The position numbers were made by a program, and so were the translations under genes. A stretch of 64,000 nt of DNA, from positions 26,520 to 90,519 of the forward strand of contig CALMUT010000372.1 of assembly GCA_937872925.1 (NCBI GenBank), given 5' to 3'. Below the pieces are notes generated by a model, which saw nothing but the letters and a program-made list of their open reading frames with translations, was not told the origin of the DNA and did no database searches. Positions 9,406 through 16,579 of this stretch are shown piece after piece (position 1 is the stretch's first letter; each line of letters begins with the position of its first letter). The DNA comes from an uncultured Myxococcales bacterium (GTDB taxonomy: Bacteria > Myxococcota_A > Polyangia > Polyangiales > Polyangiaceae).

Positions 9406-9948
9406 TTACTTGCGCCGGGAGCGACCTCGCTGCTTCCCCGACCGCGCGTCACTTTCGGCGCGGTAATAGTCGATGAAGGCGACCGCATCCCGCGTCGGCA
9501 CGAAGTACACGCGGCGCGGCTGACTGCCATCGAGGATGTCCACGTAGTGCAGCGCATTGCGCCAGCGGTAGTCCCAGGCGGCCCGGCGCAGTTCTCCAAC
9601 ATCGACCCACGCCACCTCCCACCACTGTCCGCGGTGCTCGAACTGGAGTCCGCCATCCGCTGCGAAAACCGTCTTGCGCAGCCATCCGGACACGATCACC
9701 GGACCGAGAATTCCAACGCCCAATAGAGGCATCACCCCATAGACGGCGTCCTCCCACACCAGCGGTCGGGTCTGTGCAACCTCCACCGAACCCATCAGAC
9801 CCGTGCCAAGCGTGGCGATGAACAGGATCACGGCCAAGGCCCACGGGTCGCTCAAAGCCTTGCTCAGGTTCGTCGGTTCGTCATCCCTTTCCACCTGCAG
9901 TTCACGCCTTGGGAATAGTCCGTCCGTGCTGTTGTGATGTGTCGTCAT
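9406..9948 (-). CDS. Small membrane protein with PH-like domain
   Basis: 180 residues. Two hydrophobic helices (WALAVILFIATLGTGLMG and YGVMPLLGVGILGPVIVSG) are followed by a beta-rich region with Trp-rich strands (HRGQWWEVAWVDVGELRRAAW) and a basic tail. The gene starts 4 nt after the stop of the gene at 9953, so the two form an operon. No enzymatic motif is visible. Confidence 0.65.
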   Translation of the reverse strand: MTTHHNSTDGLFPRRELQVERDDEPTNLSKALSDPWALAVILFIATLGTGLMGSVEVAQTRPLVWEDAVYGVMPLLGVGILGPVIVSGWLRKTVFAADGGLQFEHRGQWWEVAWVDVGELRRAAWDYRWRNALHYVDILDGSQPRRVYFVPTRDAVAFIDYYRAESDARSGKQRGRSRRK

Positions 9949-9952
9949 GGCG

Positions 9953-10618
9953 TCACCGTCCGCTACTTCCGCCCGACCCGTTGTGCCGGCCGGAACCGCC
10001 TTCTGTGCCGCTTTCAGGACCGGCAGGTTGCCCCTCGACGTGGCGTCCTTGGTGCGTGAGCGTGATGGGCCCCAGCTCCCACTTGAATGCGGTCACGTCC
10101 GGTTTGCCGTCTCCGTCCGTGTCCCTTGCGGACACCGTTACCCCAAAGCCGACCTTGCGCAGCTCGAACTTCGCGCCCATGGATTCTCCGCCTTCTTCCC
10201 AGTGACCTTCAACGGCGATGGTCGGAACCTTCAAGGCGATGTTCGGCTCGCTTGCTGACGTGTCGCCGACGCTCGCTTTGAGGTGCAGGTGCTTTCCGTC
10301 CGCCTTCGCTTCAATCCCACCGCCCCGCTGAGCGACGCTGAGCGGCGTTTTCATTGGCTTCAGTGGTTGTCCGGGAAGCCTGGCTTGACGCGCTCGGCGC
10401 AGCGACTGACGCACCAGCGCATCCCTGCCAACGCCGTCGGAACTAACCGTCTGCGTCGCAACTCCGGAAGCCGCTCCGCGGCGCTCGCCGGAGTCGATCC
10501 GCCCCGTTGCGTCACTCTTGCCGACGGTGCCATCCTTTCTCGAAAATCCTTGGTCGAATGAAGCGTCTTCTGAGTAGCTACGACTTGCGCGTGTGCCACC
10601 GTCAATGCGTCCGGTCAT
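9953..10618 (-). CDS. Hypothetical protein, operon with 9406 gene
   Basis: 221 residues from the ATG at 10618, which has an AGGAG ribosome-binding site 8 nt upstream; this decides the start against the longer reading frame. The first half is Arg/Ser/Gly-rich and probably disordered. The second half has alternating strands (KADGKHLHLKASVG, ELRKVGFGVTVSARD) and one DTDGDGKPD calcium-loop-like motif. There is no signal peptide. No family was recognised. Confidence 0.6.
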   Translation of the reverse strand: MTGRIDGGTRASRSYSEDASFDQGFSRKDGTVGKSDATGRIDSGERRGAASGVATQTVSSDGVGRDALVRQSLRRARQARLPGQPLKPMKTPLSVAQRGGGIEAKADGKHLHLKASVGDTSASEPNIALKVPTIAVEGHWEEGGESMGAKFELRKVGFGVTVSARDTDGDGKPDVTAFKWELGPITLTHQGRHVEGQPAGPESGTEGGSGRHNGSGGSSGR

Positions 10619-10816
10619 GATGGATTCTCCTGCTGAATGCGGCCATGTCGGCTGCTCATCCGCGGGAGTTGCGGACAATCGACCTCGAGGCGAAATCGTC
10701 TGACATTCTTTTGGGTCGAGACCCGGTTCATCGCGGGCGCGCTCATCTCTCGCGAGAGCACGCGGGGCATGCGGCGCCTGGTGGGCAACGGCGGGGGCCG
10801 CTACACTCCGTCAACG

Positions 10817-12277
10817 ATGAAACGGCCCGCTCCCATAATGCTCCTCCCTGTGTGCGCATCGGCGCTCGTGCTCGCCGTGGCATGCGGCAGCGACGACAGC
10901 GCCGGAGGGCCTGCGGGGACTGGCGGGGCAGCGGGCGGCAACGCGGGTACCGGGGGCGCGCCAGCCGGCGGCAGCGCGGGGGCCGGGGGCGGGGGCGCAG
11001 TTGGCGGCGGAGCGGGGGCCAGTAGCGGCGGCGCGAACAGCGGCGGCGCGAACAGCGGTGGCGCGAGCAGCGGTGGCGCGAGCAGCGGCGGAACCTCAGG
11101 CGTGGATCTCGGCTGCGGCAACGACCCGGCGGTACCTTTCAAGAAGGAGCAGGACGTCAGCGTCGGGAAGATCACAGGGCTATCCGCCCTGGACCTCGCT
11201 GATGTCAACGGCGACGGCCGCTTGGACATCGGCGTGTTCGAAGGCGGCAAACACGGCAAGGGTGGAGTGAACTTCGCATGGCTCGAGGCGCCAGCGGGCG
11301 CGGGCGCTTGGACCCAGCACAACTTGCCAAAGCCCTCCCCTTTCAAGCCCTTCATCGGCGCCGCAAAGTTTGGCGACGTGAACAAGGACGGCAAACCCGA
11401 CGTGGTCGTGTCCATGGACGAACACAGCGGCGCGCCGCCTTCAGCCTACATCTATTGGCTACAGAATCCCGGCGCGTCCGGCACGTGGACCATCCACAAG
11501 ATCGCGAGCAACCTGGCCGTCGAGCACATCAACGACATGGAGCTGGCGGACATGGACGGCGATGGAAAGCTCGACGTCGTCGTGCGCTCCCTGAGCCCAA
11601 ACCAACTGCTTTTCTTCTTTCAAGACGGCGCGGACGCTTGGCAGCAGCGGGTGTTCGACGCCAAACCCTACGGCGCCACGGGGGAAGGCTTTGCGGTCGG
11701 CGACATCGACCGCAAGGGCAAACTCGACGTGACCATCTGTGGTCACTGGCTGGCGGCACCGGCAAACCCACGCAGCGGGGCGTACGCGGCCCACACCATC
11801 GACGCCGGCTACAAGGCTGTGAATGCAAACGTCAAAGAGGCCATCGGAGACCTCAACGGCGACGGCCGCAACGACGTGATCCTCTCGCCCGCCGAAGGCT
11901 ACCGCAACGGCAAGAACCACGTGCTCGCCTGGTACGAAGCACCCGCAGACCCAACGGCGGTATGGACGCAACACGTGCTGGCGAAGAACTTCAACGGCGG
12001 GCACACCGTGCGCTTGGCAGACATCGATGGCGACGCTGATCTAGACGTCATCAGTGGAGTGGCCTGGAGCATGTGGGGCCAAACCGCGAACGTGACCGTG
12101 TACCGCAACTGCGGTGGGGTCTTCGGCAAAGCCGAAGTCGTCGTCAGCGGCAAGGGCCTGTACACCGGCGTCGTGGGCGACATCGGCGCGGACGGCGACA
12201 TGGACATCGTCGGACAGAATACGTACTCCGCAAGCTCGCACCCGTATCTGTACGAGTCGACGGCATCGGGAAAGTAG
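10817..12277 (+). CDS. Lipoprotein with FG-GAP/VCBS repeat propeller
   Basis: 486 residues from the ATG at 10817, chosen because it gives a signal peptide with lipobox LAVACGSD. A linker of about 70 residues made only of Gly, Ala, Ser, Thr and Asn follows. The mature domain contains at least six calcium-loop repeats of the form D.NGDGRLDIGV, NKDGKPDVVV, DMDGDGKLDVVV and DGDADLDVISG. These are characteristic of integrin-like FG-GAP/VCBS beta-propellers. It is probably anchored at the cell surface. Two hairpins lie just after its stop. Confidence 0.85.
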   Translation: MKRPAPIMLLPVCASALVLAVACGSDDSAGGPAGTGGAAGGNAGTGGAPAGGSAGAGGGGAVGGGAGASSGGANSGGANSGGASSGGASSGGTSGVDLGCGNDPAVPFKKEQDVSVGKITGLSALDLADVNGDGRLDIGVFEGGKHGKGGVNFAWLEAPAGAGAWTQHNLPKPSPFKPFIGAAKFGDVNKDGKPDVVVSMDEHSGAPPSAYIYWLQNPGASGTWTIHKIASNLAVEHINDMELADMDGDGKLDVVVRSLSPNQLLFFFQDGADAWQQRVFDAKPYGATGEGFAVGDIDRKGKLDVTICGHWLAAPANPRSGAYAAHTIDAGYKAVNANVKEAIGDLNGDGRNDVILSPAEGYRNGKNHVLAWYEAPADPTAVWTQHVLAKNFNGGHTVRLADIDGDADLDVISGVAWSMWGQTANVTVYRNCGGVFGKAEVVVSGKGLYTGVVGDIGADGDMDIVGQNTYSASSHPYLYESTASGK

Positions 12278-12282
12278 CCGCA

Positions 12283-12322
12283 GAGCCCCGGGGGCTCGCG
12301 TGCGACCGGAAGGTATCCGGTC
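12283..12322. terminator. Two tandem hairpins between convergent genes
   Basis: The first hairpin is GAGCCCC/GGGGCTC around a single G at 12283-12297. The second is GACCGGA/TCCGGTC around AGGTA at 12304-12322. They lie between the stops of the convergent genes ending at 12277 and 12371, which fits a bidirectional terminator in a GC-rich genome. U-tracts are absent. Confidence 0.55.
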
Positions 12323-12370
12323 CAGTAACGCGAGCGCTCTCTTTGCCCCGCAGTAGCGCCGCGACGGATT

Positions 12371-12838
12371 CTAGCGCAGCGCGGGGTTGCGGCGGGTGTC
12401 GCTCATTTCGCGCATGAAGGAGCGGTGGCCTAGATCGCCGGCCGCAAACTCGGCGCGCACGCGGCGCAGAAAGTAGATGACCTGCGGCGACTTGAGTCGC
12501 CCTTCGACTTCGACGGGACCGAAGGTGTACGTCTTGACGCCGCCATCGCCGCCGCCCTTGGTCTCGACGACCTTCGGCGCGCCGCTCTTGTCCGTCTTCG
12601 AGTCGGCACCTTTGACTTTGCCTTCACCAGTGCCGGCGGCGGTGTCCTTCTCGTCGTCCTCGCCGTCGCCCTTCTCGGAGTCCTTCTCCGGATCTTTTTC
12701 CTTGTCGCCCTTCTTCGCGGGCTTCTTGGACGCCTTTGCGCCCTTCTTCGCCTGAGCGTGCGCATCCGACTGCTCCGTGGCCACGAGCGTGACCCCCAGG
12801 CCGAACACCACCAAGCCAGCGACGAGTAAGCGCTTCAT
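12371..12838 (-). CDS. Exported Lys/Glu-rich protein
   Basis: 155 residues from the ATG at 12838. A signal peptide (MKRLLVAGLVVFGLGVTLVA) ends near DAHAQA. A low-complexity run of Lys, Asp, Glu and Gly follows, then a compact C-terminal domain (TYTFGPVEVEGRLKSPQVIY, RRVRAEFAAGDLGHRSFM). That domain is reminiscent of the C-terminal modules near AgmX-type proteins. It is divergent from the translocon island. The role is unknown. Confidence 0.7.
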   Translation of the reverse strand: MKRLLVAGLVVFGLGVTLVATEQSDAHAQAKKGAKASKKPAKKGDKEKDPEKDSEKGDGEDDEKDTAAGTGEGKVKGADSKTDKSGAPKVVETKGGGDGGVKTYTFGPVEVEGRLKSPQVIYFLRRVRAEFAAGDLGHRSFMREMSDTRRNPALR

Positions 12839-12880
12839 CACCACGGAAGATAGCGGATTTTGGGGGATTCGTCAGGAGGC

Positions 12881-12895
12881 GGCACTTTTGGCGCA
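12881..12895 (+). promoter_or_regulatory. Possible sigma54-type promoter of the translocon island
   Basis: GGCAC is followed, with exactly ten bases between GG and GC, by GCGCA at 12893. The -24 half matches the sigma54 consensus; the -12 half lacks the TT of TTGC. A start near 12905 would leave a leader of about 38 nt before the AGGAGG and ATG at 12943, which is a workable geometry. The half-match makes this tentative. Confidence 0.25.
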
Positions 12896-12942
12896 ACTGG
12901 CGCGGATGTGGGCCGAAAGCAGTGGGTCACCAGGAGGAACCC

Positions 12943-13161
12943 ATGAACGAACACGTCGAAACGGAACTCGAGCAGCTCAATCGACTGCAAGCCGAGTTCG
13001 ACGCCGACAGCGCGTTGTTGACCGAAGTCTGGGAGGCCCTCGCGGCCCGCGGTCAAGACGCCGTCCCAGTTACGGACGCGGAGCTCGCCGCCATTGGCGA
13101 GAGCTGCAGCTTCACCCCCACCCCAAAACCATCAAACCCGACCTTTGGTCTTCGTTGTTGA
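12943..13161 (+). CDS. 72-residue protein at the LcrG position of a type III translocon operon
   Basis: The gene has a strong AGGAGG ribosome-binding site 5 nt before the ATG. Residues 1-50 are acidic and helical (HVETELEQLNRLQAEFDAD, then ALLTEVWEALAARG). The last 20 are Pro/Ser/Thr-rich with two Cys. The stop is 13 nt from the next gene, so they are cotranscribed. In Yersinia, Pseudomonas and Aeromonas the small needle-tip chaperone LcrG/PcrG occupies this place. I see no clear sequence match, so the assignment rests on position, size and the helical, charged character. Confidence 0.6.
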   Translation: MNEHVETELEQLNRLQAEFDADSALLTEVWEALAARGQDAVPVTDAELAAIGESCSFTPTPKPSNPTFGLRC

Positions 13162-13174
13162 AAGGAATATTTCC

Positions 13175-13810
13175 ATGACTATCTCACCGATTAACGCACC
13201 CCCGACGCTCGGCGGCTTCAATCCGGACTCACTCTCTGCCGAAGCGCTGATGACCTACTGCCAGACTCAGCTGAGCGACATCGACTCAGACGTGAAGTCG
13301 TACTTCGAACAGCAGAAGAAGATGCTGGCGCAAAAGACGGTGCTGAGCGAGCTGAAGAACTCACTGTCGAAGTTCTCGCCTCCAAAAACCGAGGCCCAGT
13401 GGCAAGCGGTTGCCGAAGCGTACTCGAAAGCCATCAACGCGCTCGAAGAAATCGATCCTGGCGGCGAGTTGTCTATGGATCTCCAGCACGAGTTCTGGGG
13501 AAATCTTGGACCAAAAGTCGAGGGTGCAGCGCAGAAGAAGGGCATTGAGTTCATCGACAAATACGGTCTGAATCCCAAGGGCATTGATTACAATTCCATC
13601 GACTTCGCCAAAATCGCCACCAAGGAATGGTGGACCGGCCATGTCGGCGACATGAGCAGCAAAGTCGACGCTGTGTCCGGCAACGCCGAGCTCAATATGA
13701 TCCAGCTGCAATCCCTGATGTCAAAGCGTCAGACGGCCGTGCAGCTCACCACCAACATGCTGTCCAAGTACGACCAAACCATCGCCAGCATCGTCAACAA
13801 CGTGAAGTGA
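13175..13810 (+). CDS. Putative type III needle-tip protein (SctA/LcrV position)
   Basis: 211 residues starting at the ATG at 13175, with an AAAGGAAT site upstream. It has no signal peptide. It begins with a Pro-rich unstructured stretch, continues with a coiled-coil-like region (about 45-75, QKKMLAQKTVLSELKNSL) and ends in a long helix, ELNMIQLQSLMSKRQTAVQL followed by NMLSKYDQTIASIV. A terminal coiled-coil helix with this pattern is typical of tip and filament proteins such as EspA, IpaD/SipD and SseB. The middle of the gene is visibly richer in A and T than its neighbours. It lies 8 nt before the chaperone gene. Family membership is inferred from architecture and synteny. Confidence 0.65.
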   Translation: MTISPINAPPTLGGFNPDSLSAEALMTYCQTQLSDIDSDVKSYFEQQKKMLAQKTVLSELKNSLSKFSPPKTEAQWQAVAEAYSKAINALEEIDPGGELSMDLQHEFWGNLGPKVEGAAQKKGIEFIDKYGLNPKGIDYNSIDFAKIATKEWWTGHVGDMSSKVDAVSGNAELNMIQLQSLMSKRQTAVQLTTNMLSKYDQTIASIVNNVK

Positions 13811-13818
13811 GAATCGCC

Positions 13819-14226
13819 ATGCACCCGCATATGTTTGTAGCAGCCCCACCGCCGTCTGAGGAAACGGCGGTGGAAGCCCTCTACGCGATGGGCCACTCCC
13901 TCCTCAGCGACGAACGCTTCGTGGACGCCGCCGCGGTGTTCCGCATCATGCTCCAGGTCGCACCCACGGACGAGCGCAGCTGGCTCGCCCTGGGCGAGTG
14001 CCACGAGCGCATTGGCCAGCTGGACGTGGCGCTCGAGCTTTACGGCGCGGGCACCGTCGCCAACGAGGACTCGGCGCGCTGCGAAGTCGCCCGGGCTCGG
14101 GTCTTCCGAGAGCAAGGCAAGGCATGCGAAGCCGATGACGCGCTGGAAGCGGCCTCGCAAATCGCCGAGCGCCTGGATGACGCAACTCTGCACGCTCTGA
14201 TCGAGCAAGAAAGGGGCCTGTCATGA
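13819..14226 (+). CDS. TPR class II type III secretion chaperone (SctG; LcrH/SycD-like)
   Basis: 135 residues with three tetratricopeptide-like repeats (about 18-50, 52-85, 88-120). The first two are ALYAMGHSLLSDERFVDAAA with VFRIMLQVAPTDERSW, then LALGECHERIGQLDVALELY with GAGTV. This length and repeat spacing match SycD/LcrH/IpgC, the cytoplasmic chaperones that hold the two pore-forming translocators before export. It sits directly upstream of, and overlaps by ATGA, the putative SctE translocator, exactly as lcrH precedes yopB. This is the best-supported member of the island after the SctE-like gene. Confidence 0.75.
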   Translation: MHPHMFVAAPPPSEETAVEALYAMGHSLLSDERFVDAAAVFRIMLQVAPTDERSWLALGECHERIGQLDVALELYGAGTVANEDSARCEVARARVFREQGKACEADDALEAASQIAERLDDATLHALIEQERGLS

Positions 14227-15083
14227 CCACCCCGGTTTCAGGACCAAGCCAGGCGGGCGCCGCACAGCACCAAACCGCAGGCACAACTCCCGGTGCCGTC
14301 GCGACCTCGCTGCTACCCGCACCGCTGGACGTCGGTGGCGACTCCATGAGCGCCATGTATGCACTGCTATCGAAAGACCGTCAGGCGGGGCTCAAGAACA
14401 AGATCTCCGACCTGCGCAATGCCCAACGGCTCAAGAAGAAGGAGTGGGAGAAAGCAAAAGCCGCACTCAGAAAGGCCGCGCGCGCTCGCAAGAAGGGCGG
14501 CTTCTTCAAGAAGCTGGCGAGCAAGTGCCTGAAGATCGCGCGCTATGCCGCGGTCGCCGCCGCCGTTGCGTTTGCGGTCGGCACGGGCGGCGCGGGCGTC
14601 GTCGGAGCCCTGGCTATCGCTGGTGCTGTCATGTCCTGCACTGCTATGGCGCAGAGCGAGCTACGCATCCTGCAGCACATGGGCGTGAGCGACGAAGTGG
14701 CCGGCAAGGTGGAGTGGGGCCTCGCTGCAGGTAGCGCGGCGTGCACCCTGGGCGCCGGAGCTGCGACGCTACTCGGTGCCAGTGCGAACATGTCCTCTCT
14801 CGGCGGCACCCTCGGTACCGTGGCAGCTGGCGTCCAAGGTGTCAGCACCGGGGCCGCTGGCTACCTGGCTTGGCAGGGCGCCGAGGAAGAAGGCAACGCG
14901 CGCGATCACGAGGCGGATGCCGCAAGCGCCCGCGCCGCCGAAGCCCGCCTCGAACGCATGTTCATGCAAATCCTATCGGAAATCGAGGCTTCTGAAGAGT
15001 CCGACCAGCGCACGCTGGGTCATTTGCGCGGCGCCATCGAGGCCCGCGACACCGCAATCTCCATGTCTGCAATGAAAGTGTGA
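14223..15083 (+). CDS. Putative type III translocon pore protein SctE (YopB/IpaB-like)
   Basis: 286 residues with no signal peptide. A soluble N-terminus leads to a highly basic helix (about 66-102, LKKKEWEKAKAALRKAARAR). A long hydrophobic segment (about 105-142, containing VGTGGAGVVGALAIAGAV) and a second hydrophobic, Gly/Ala-rich segment (about 165-215) follow. An acidic coiled coil ends the protein. A pair of hydrophobic hairpins with a conserved TGGA turn and coiled coils is the signature of the YopB/PopB/IpaB major translocators, which insert in the target membrane. The start overlaps the chaperone stop (ATGA), implying translational coupling. Confidence 0.75.
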   Translation: MTTPVSGPSQAGAAQHQTAGTTPGAVATSLLPAPLDVGGDSMSAMYALLSKDRQAGLKNKISDLRNAQRLKKKEWEKAKAALRKAARARKKGGFFKKLASKCLKIARYAAVAAAVAFAVGTGGAGVVGALAIAGAVMSCTAMAQSELRILQHMGVSDEVAGKVEWGLAAGSAACTLGAGAATLLGASANMSSLGGTLGTVAAGVQGVSTGAAGYLAWQGAEEEGNARDHEADAASARAAEARLERMFMQILSEIEASEESDQRTLGHLRGAIEARDTAISMSAMKV

Positions 15084-15088
15084 AGAAG

Positions 15089-15820
15089 ATGGCTGAAGTA
15101 TCCAATATCTCTGGTCCTGCAAACGTCCACCCCGTCGCCCCCGAAGGCTCGACCGGCCCGGCGGCAGCGCAAGTCGCATCACTGCCCGACCCGTTGACGG
15201 CCATGGCCATGGGTGACGACATGATCGCGCAGGTCGTTGCGCTCATGGCCAAGTCCTTCCGCGAAGATCGCAAGGACGCACGGACTTTGAATCGCATCGA
15301 AGAGAACAACATCGCCAAGGAGACCGCAGCGAAGATCAAAGCGATGCGCGACCAAGCCGATCTGATCCGCAAAGAGGGATTCGCCTCCGGTATGACGATG
15401 ATGGTCGGCGGCGCCCTCACCGCCGGCGGTGCGGCAATGTCGCTTGGGAAAGTGGGGGAATCCACGACCACGTCCACGAGTTCCTGTCAGTATCTGCACC
15501 GCGATGGGGGCATGACGGATTGGTCGCGCACCGTCACCACCACGACCAAGCCAGAATGGACAAGCTTGGGCTCAGGTGCTGGTAGCGCAGTGCAGGGAGC
15601 CGGGCAGTTCGCTGCGAGTGGATACTCCGGAGCGCAGAAGGAGGCCGATGCAGAGGCAACGAAACACGACGGCAACGCCGAAGCTGCAAAGCGACGCGCA
15701 GACGAATTCCGCGGGGAGATGGACGACGCGCGCCGCATGCTCGACAAGGTCGCGGAATTCCTGAAGAGCGTTCGCGACTCGCAGAACGCCTCCAACCAAG
15801 CCGCGATTCGCCGCGCCTGA
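15089..15820 (+). CDS. Putative type III translocon pore protein SctB (YopD/IpaC-like)
   Basis: 243 residues. After an unstructured N-terminus come a coiled-coil region (about 50-95), a single hydrophobic segment (about 97-120, GMTMMVGGALTAGGAAMSLG), a Ser/Thr/Gly-rich stretch and a final long charged helix (EATKHDGNAEAAKRRADEF onward). One hydrophobic segment plus a C-terminal amphipathic coiled coil is the minor translocator layout (YopD, PopD, IpaC). The ATG at 15089 lies 6 nt after the SctE stop; a GTG at 15080 overlaps that stop and is the alternative. A strong hairpin follows and closes the operon. Confidence 0.7.
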   Translation: MAEVSNISGPANVHPVAPEGSTGPAAAQVASLPDPLTAMAMGDDMIAQVVALMAKSFREDRKDARTLNRIEENNIAKETAAKIKAMRDQADLIRKEGFASGMTMMVGGALTAGGAAMSLGKVGESTTTSTSSCQYLHRDGGMTDWSRTVTTTTKPEWTSLGSGAGSAVQGAGQFAASGYSGAQKEADAEATKHDGNAEAAKRRADEFRGEMDDARRMLDKVAEFLKSVRDSQNASNQAAIRRA

Positions 15821-15828
15821 CGCGCTTC

Positions 15829-15867
15829 GCAGATAGCCCGCGCTCTCAAAGGGCGGGGGCTATCTGC
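15829..15867. terminator. Strong hairpin ending the translocon operon
   Basis: GCAGATAGCCC pairs with GGGCTATCTGC around a GC-rich inner region that can extend the stem. It lies 9 nt after the translocator stop and overlaps the last codons of the convergent DUF1801 gene, so it can serve both directions. Confidence 0.7.
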
Positions 15868-16477
15868 GATTTCTCACGCTGGTCTTCTTCACAGCTTTCC
15901 GTACCACAGGCTTCTTCACCGTACTCTTCTTCGCGGCGGACTTCTTCGCCGTGAACCTCTTCGCCGCGGAGTTCTTCGTCCCGGACTTCTTCGTCCCGGA
16001 CTTCTTCGTCCCGGACTTCTTCGTCCCGGACTTCTTCGCCGCGGACTTCTTCGCTGCGGACTTCTTTGTCCCGGTCTTCTTCGTGCCGGACTGCTTCGCT
16101 GCGCCGGACGCCTTGCCGCTCGCTTCACGCCAGTCGCACCAGGCGCGCACGATGGCGACGATGTCGGACTTAGCGGCGTTGGCTTCGGCGACGGATGCGA
16201 TCTTCAGCATGCGGCTGGTGCCGCCGCCGCCAACGAGGCGGGGATGTTTGCCAGGAATGCGCGCTCCCTCGTGGAACATCAAGGCGGCGTGCTGTTTGCT
16301 CTTCGGGAAGAAGCTCGCAAGGTTCCCCAGGTAGGTGAACGTCGGCGCTTGCCACTTGATGCACTCGGCCATGCGCTTGTCGGCGCCCAAGACGAGCGCG
16401 CGGACGCGTTGCACCACGGGCTTCATAGGGTTTTCGTAGCGGACAAACCAGGCGTCGACTTCTTTGCTTTTGGGCAT
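15860..16477 (-). CDS. DUF1801 domain protein with histone H1-like tail
   Basis: 205 residues from the ATG at 16477. The first 120 residues are a DUF1801 (YdhG-like) domain: DAWFVRYENPMKPVVQRVR, AECIKWQAPTFTYLGNLASF and ALMFHEGARIPG. The last 80 are repeats of KKSGT and KKSAA, strongly resembling the Lys/Ala/Pro/Ser tails of histone H1. Such tails bind DNA nonspecifically, so a nucleoid role is plausible. The function of DUF1801 itself is not settled. Confidence 0.8.
   Translation of the reverse strand: MPKSKEVDAWFVRYENPMKPVVQRVRALVLGADKRMAECIKWQAPTFTYLGNLASFFPKSKQHAALMFHEGARIPGKHPRLVGGGGTSRMLKIASVAEANAAKSDIVAIVRAWCDWREASGKASGAAKQSGTKKTGTKKSAAKKSAAKKSGTKKSGTKKSGTKKSGTKNSAAKRFTAKKSAAKKSTVKKPVVRKAVKKTSVRNRR
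15948..16095 (-). repeat. 15-bp tandem repeats encoding KKSGT/KKSAA units
   Basis: On the plus strand the unit reads approximately GACTTCTTCGTCCCG and is repeated about nine times with variants inside the DUF1801 gene. Units are multiples of three, so copy-number change alters the length of the basic tail without shifting frame. Confidence 0.75.
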
Positions 16478-16579
16478 GGTTCGCGGAGGAAAGCCGACTT
16501 GGACGGCGAGTTCAAGAGGCCCTCGAGGGTCATCAAGTGGCGACCCAAGTCGTCGGCCGCCCAGGGGTTCCAAACACTG

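Noticed and set aside
12943..13161. RiPP precursor interpretation of the 72-residue gene (leader ending at a Gly-Glu-Ser, Cys/Pro/Ser/Thr core)
   Set aside because: No modifying enzyme is adjacent, and the neighbours form a type III translocon set.
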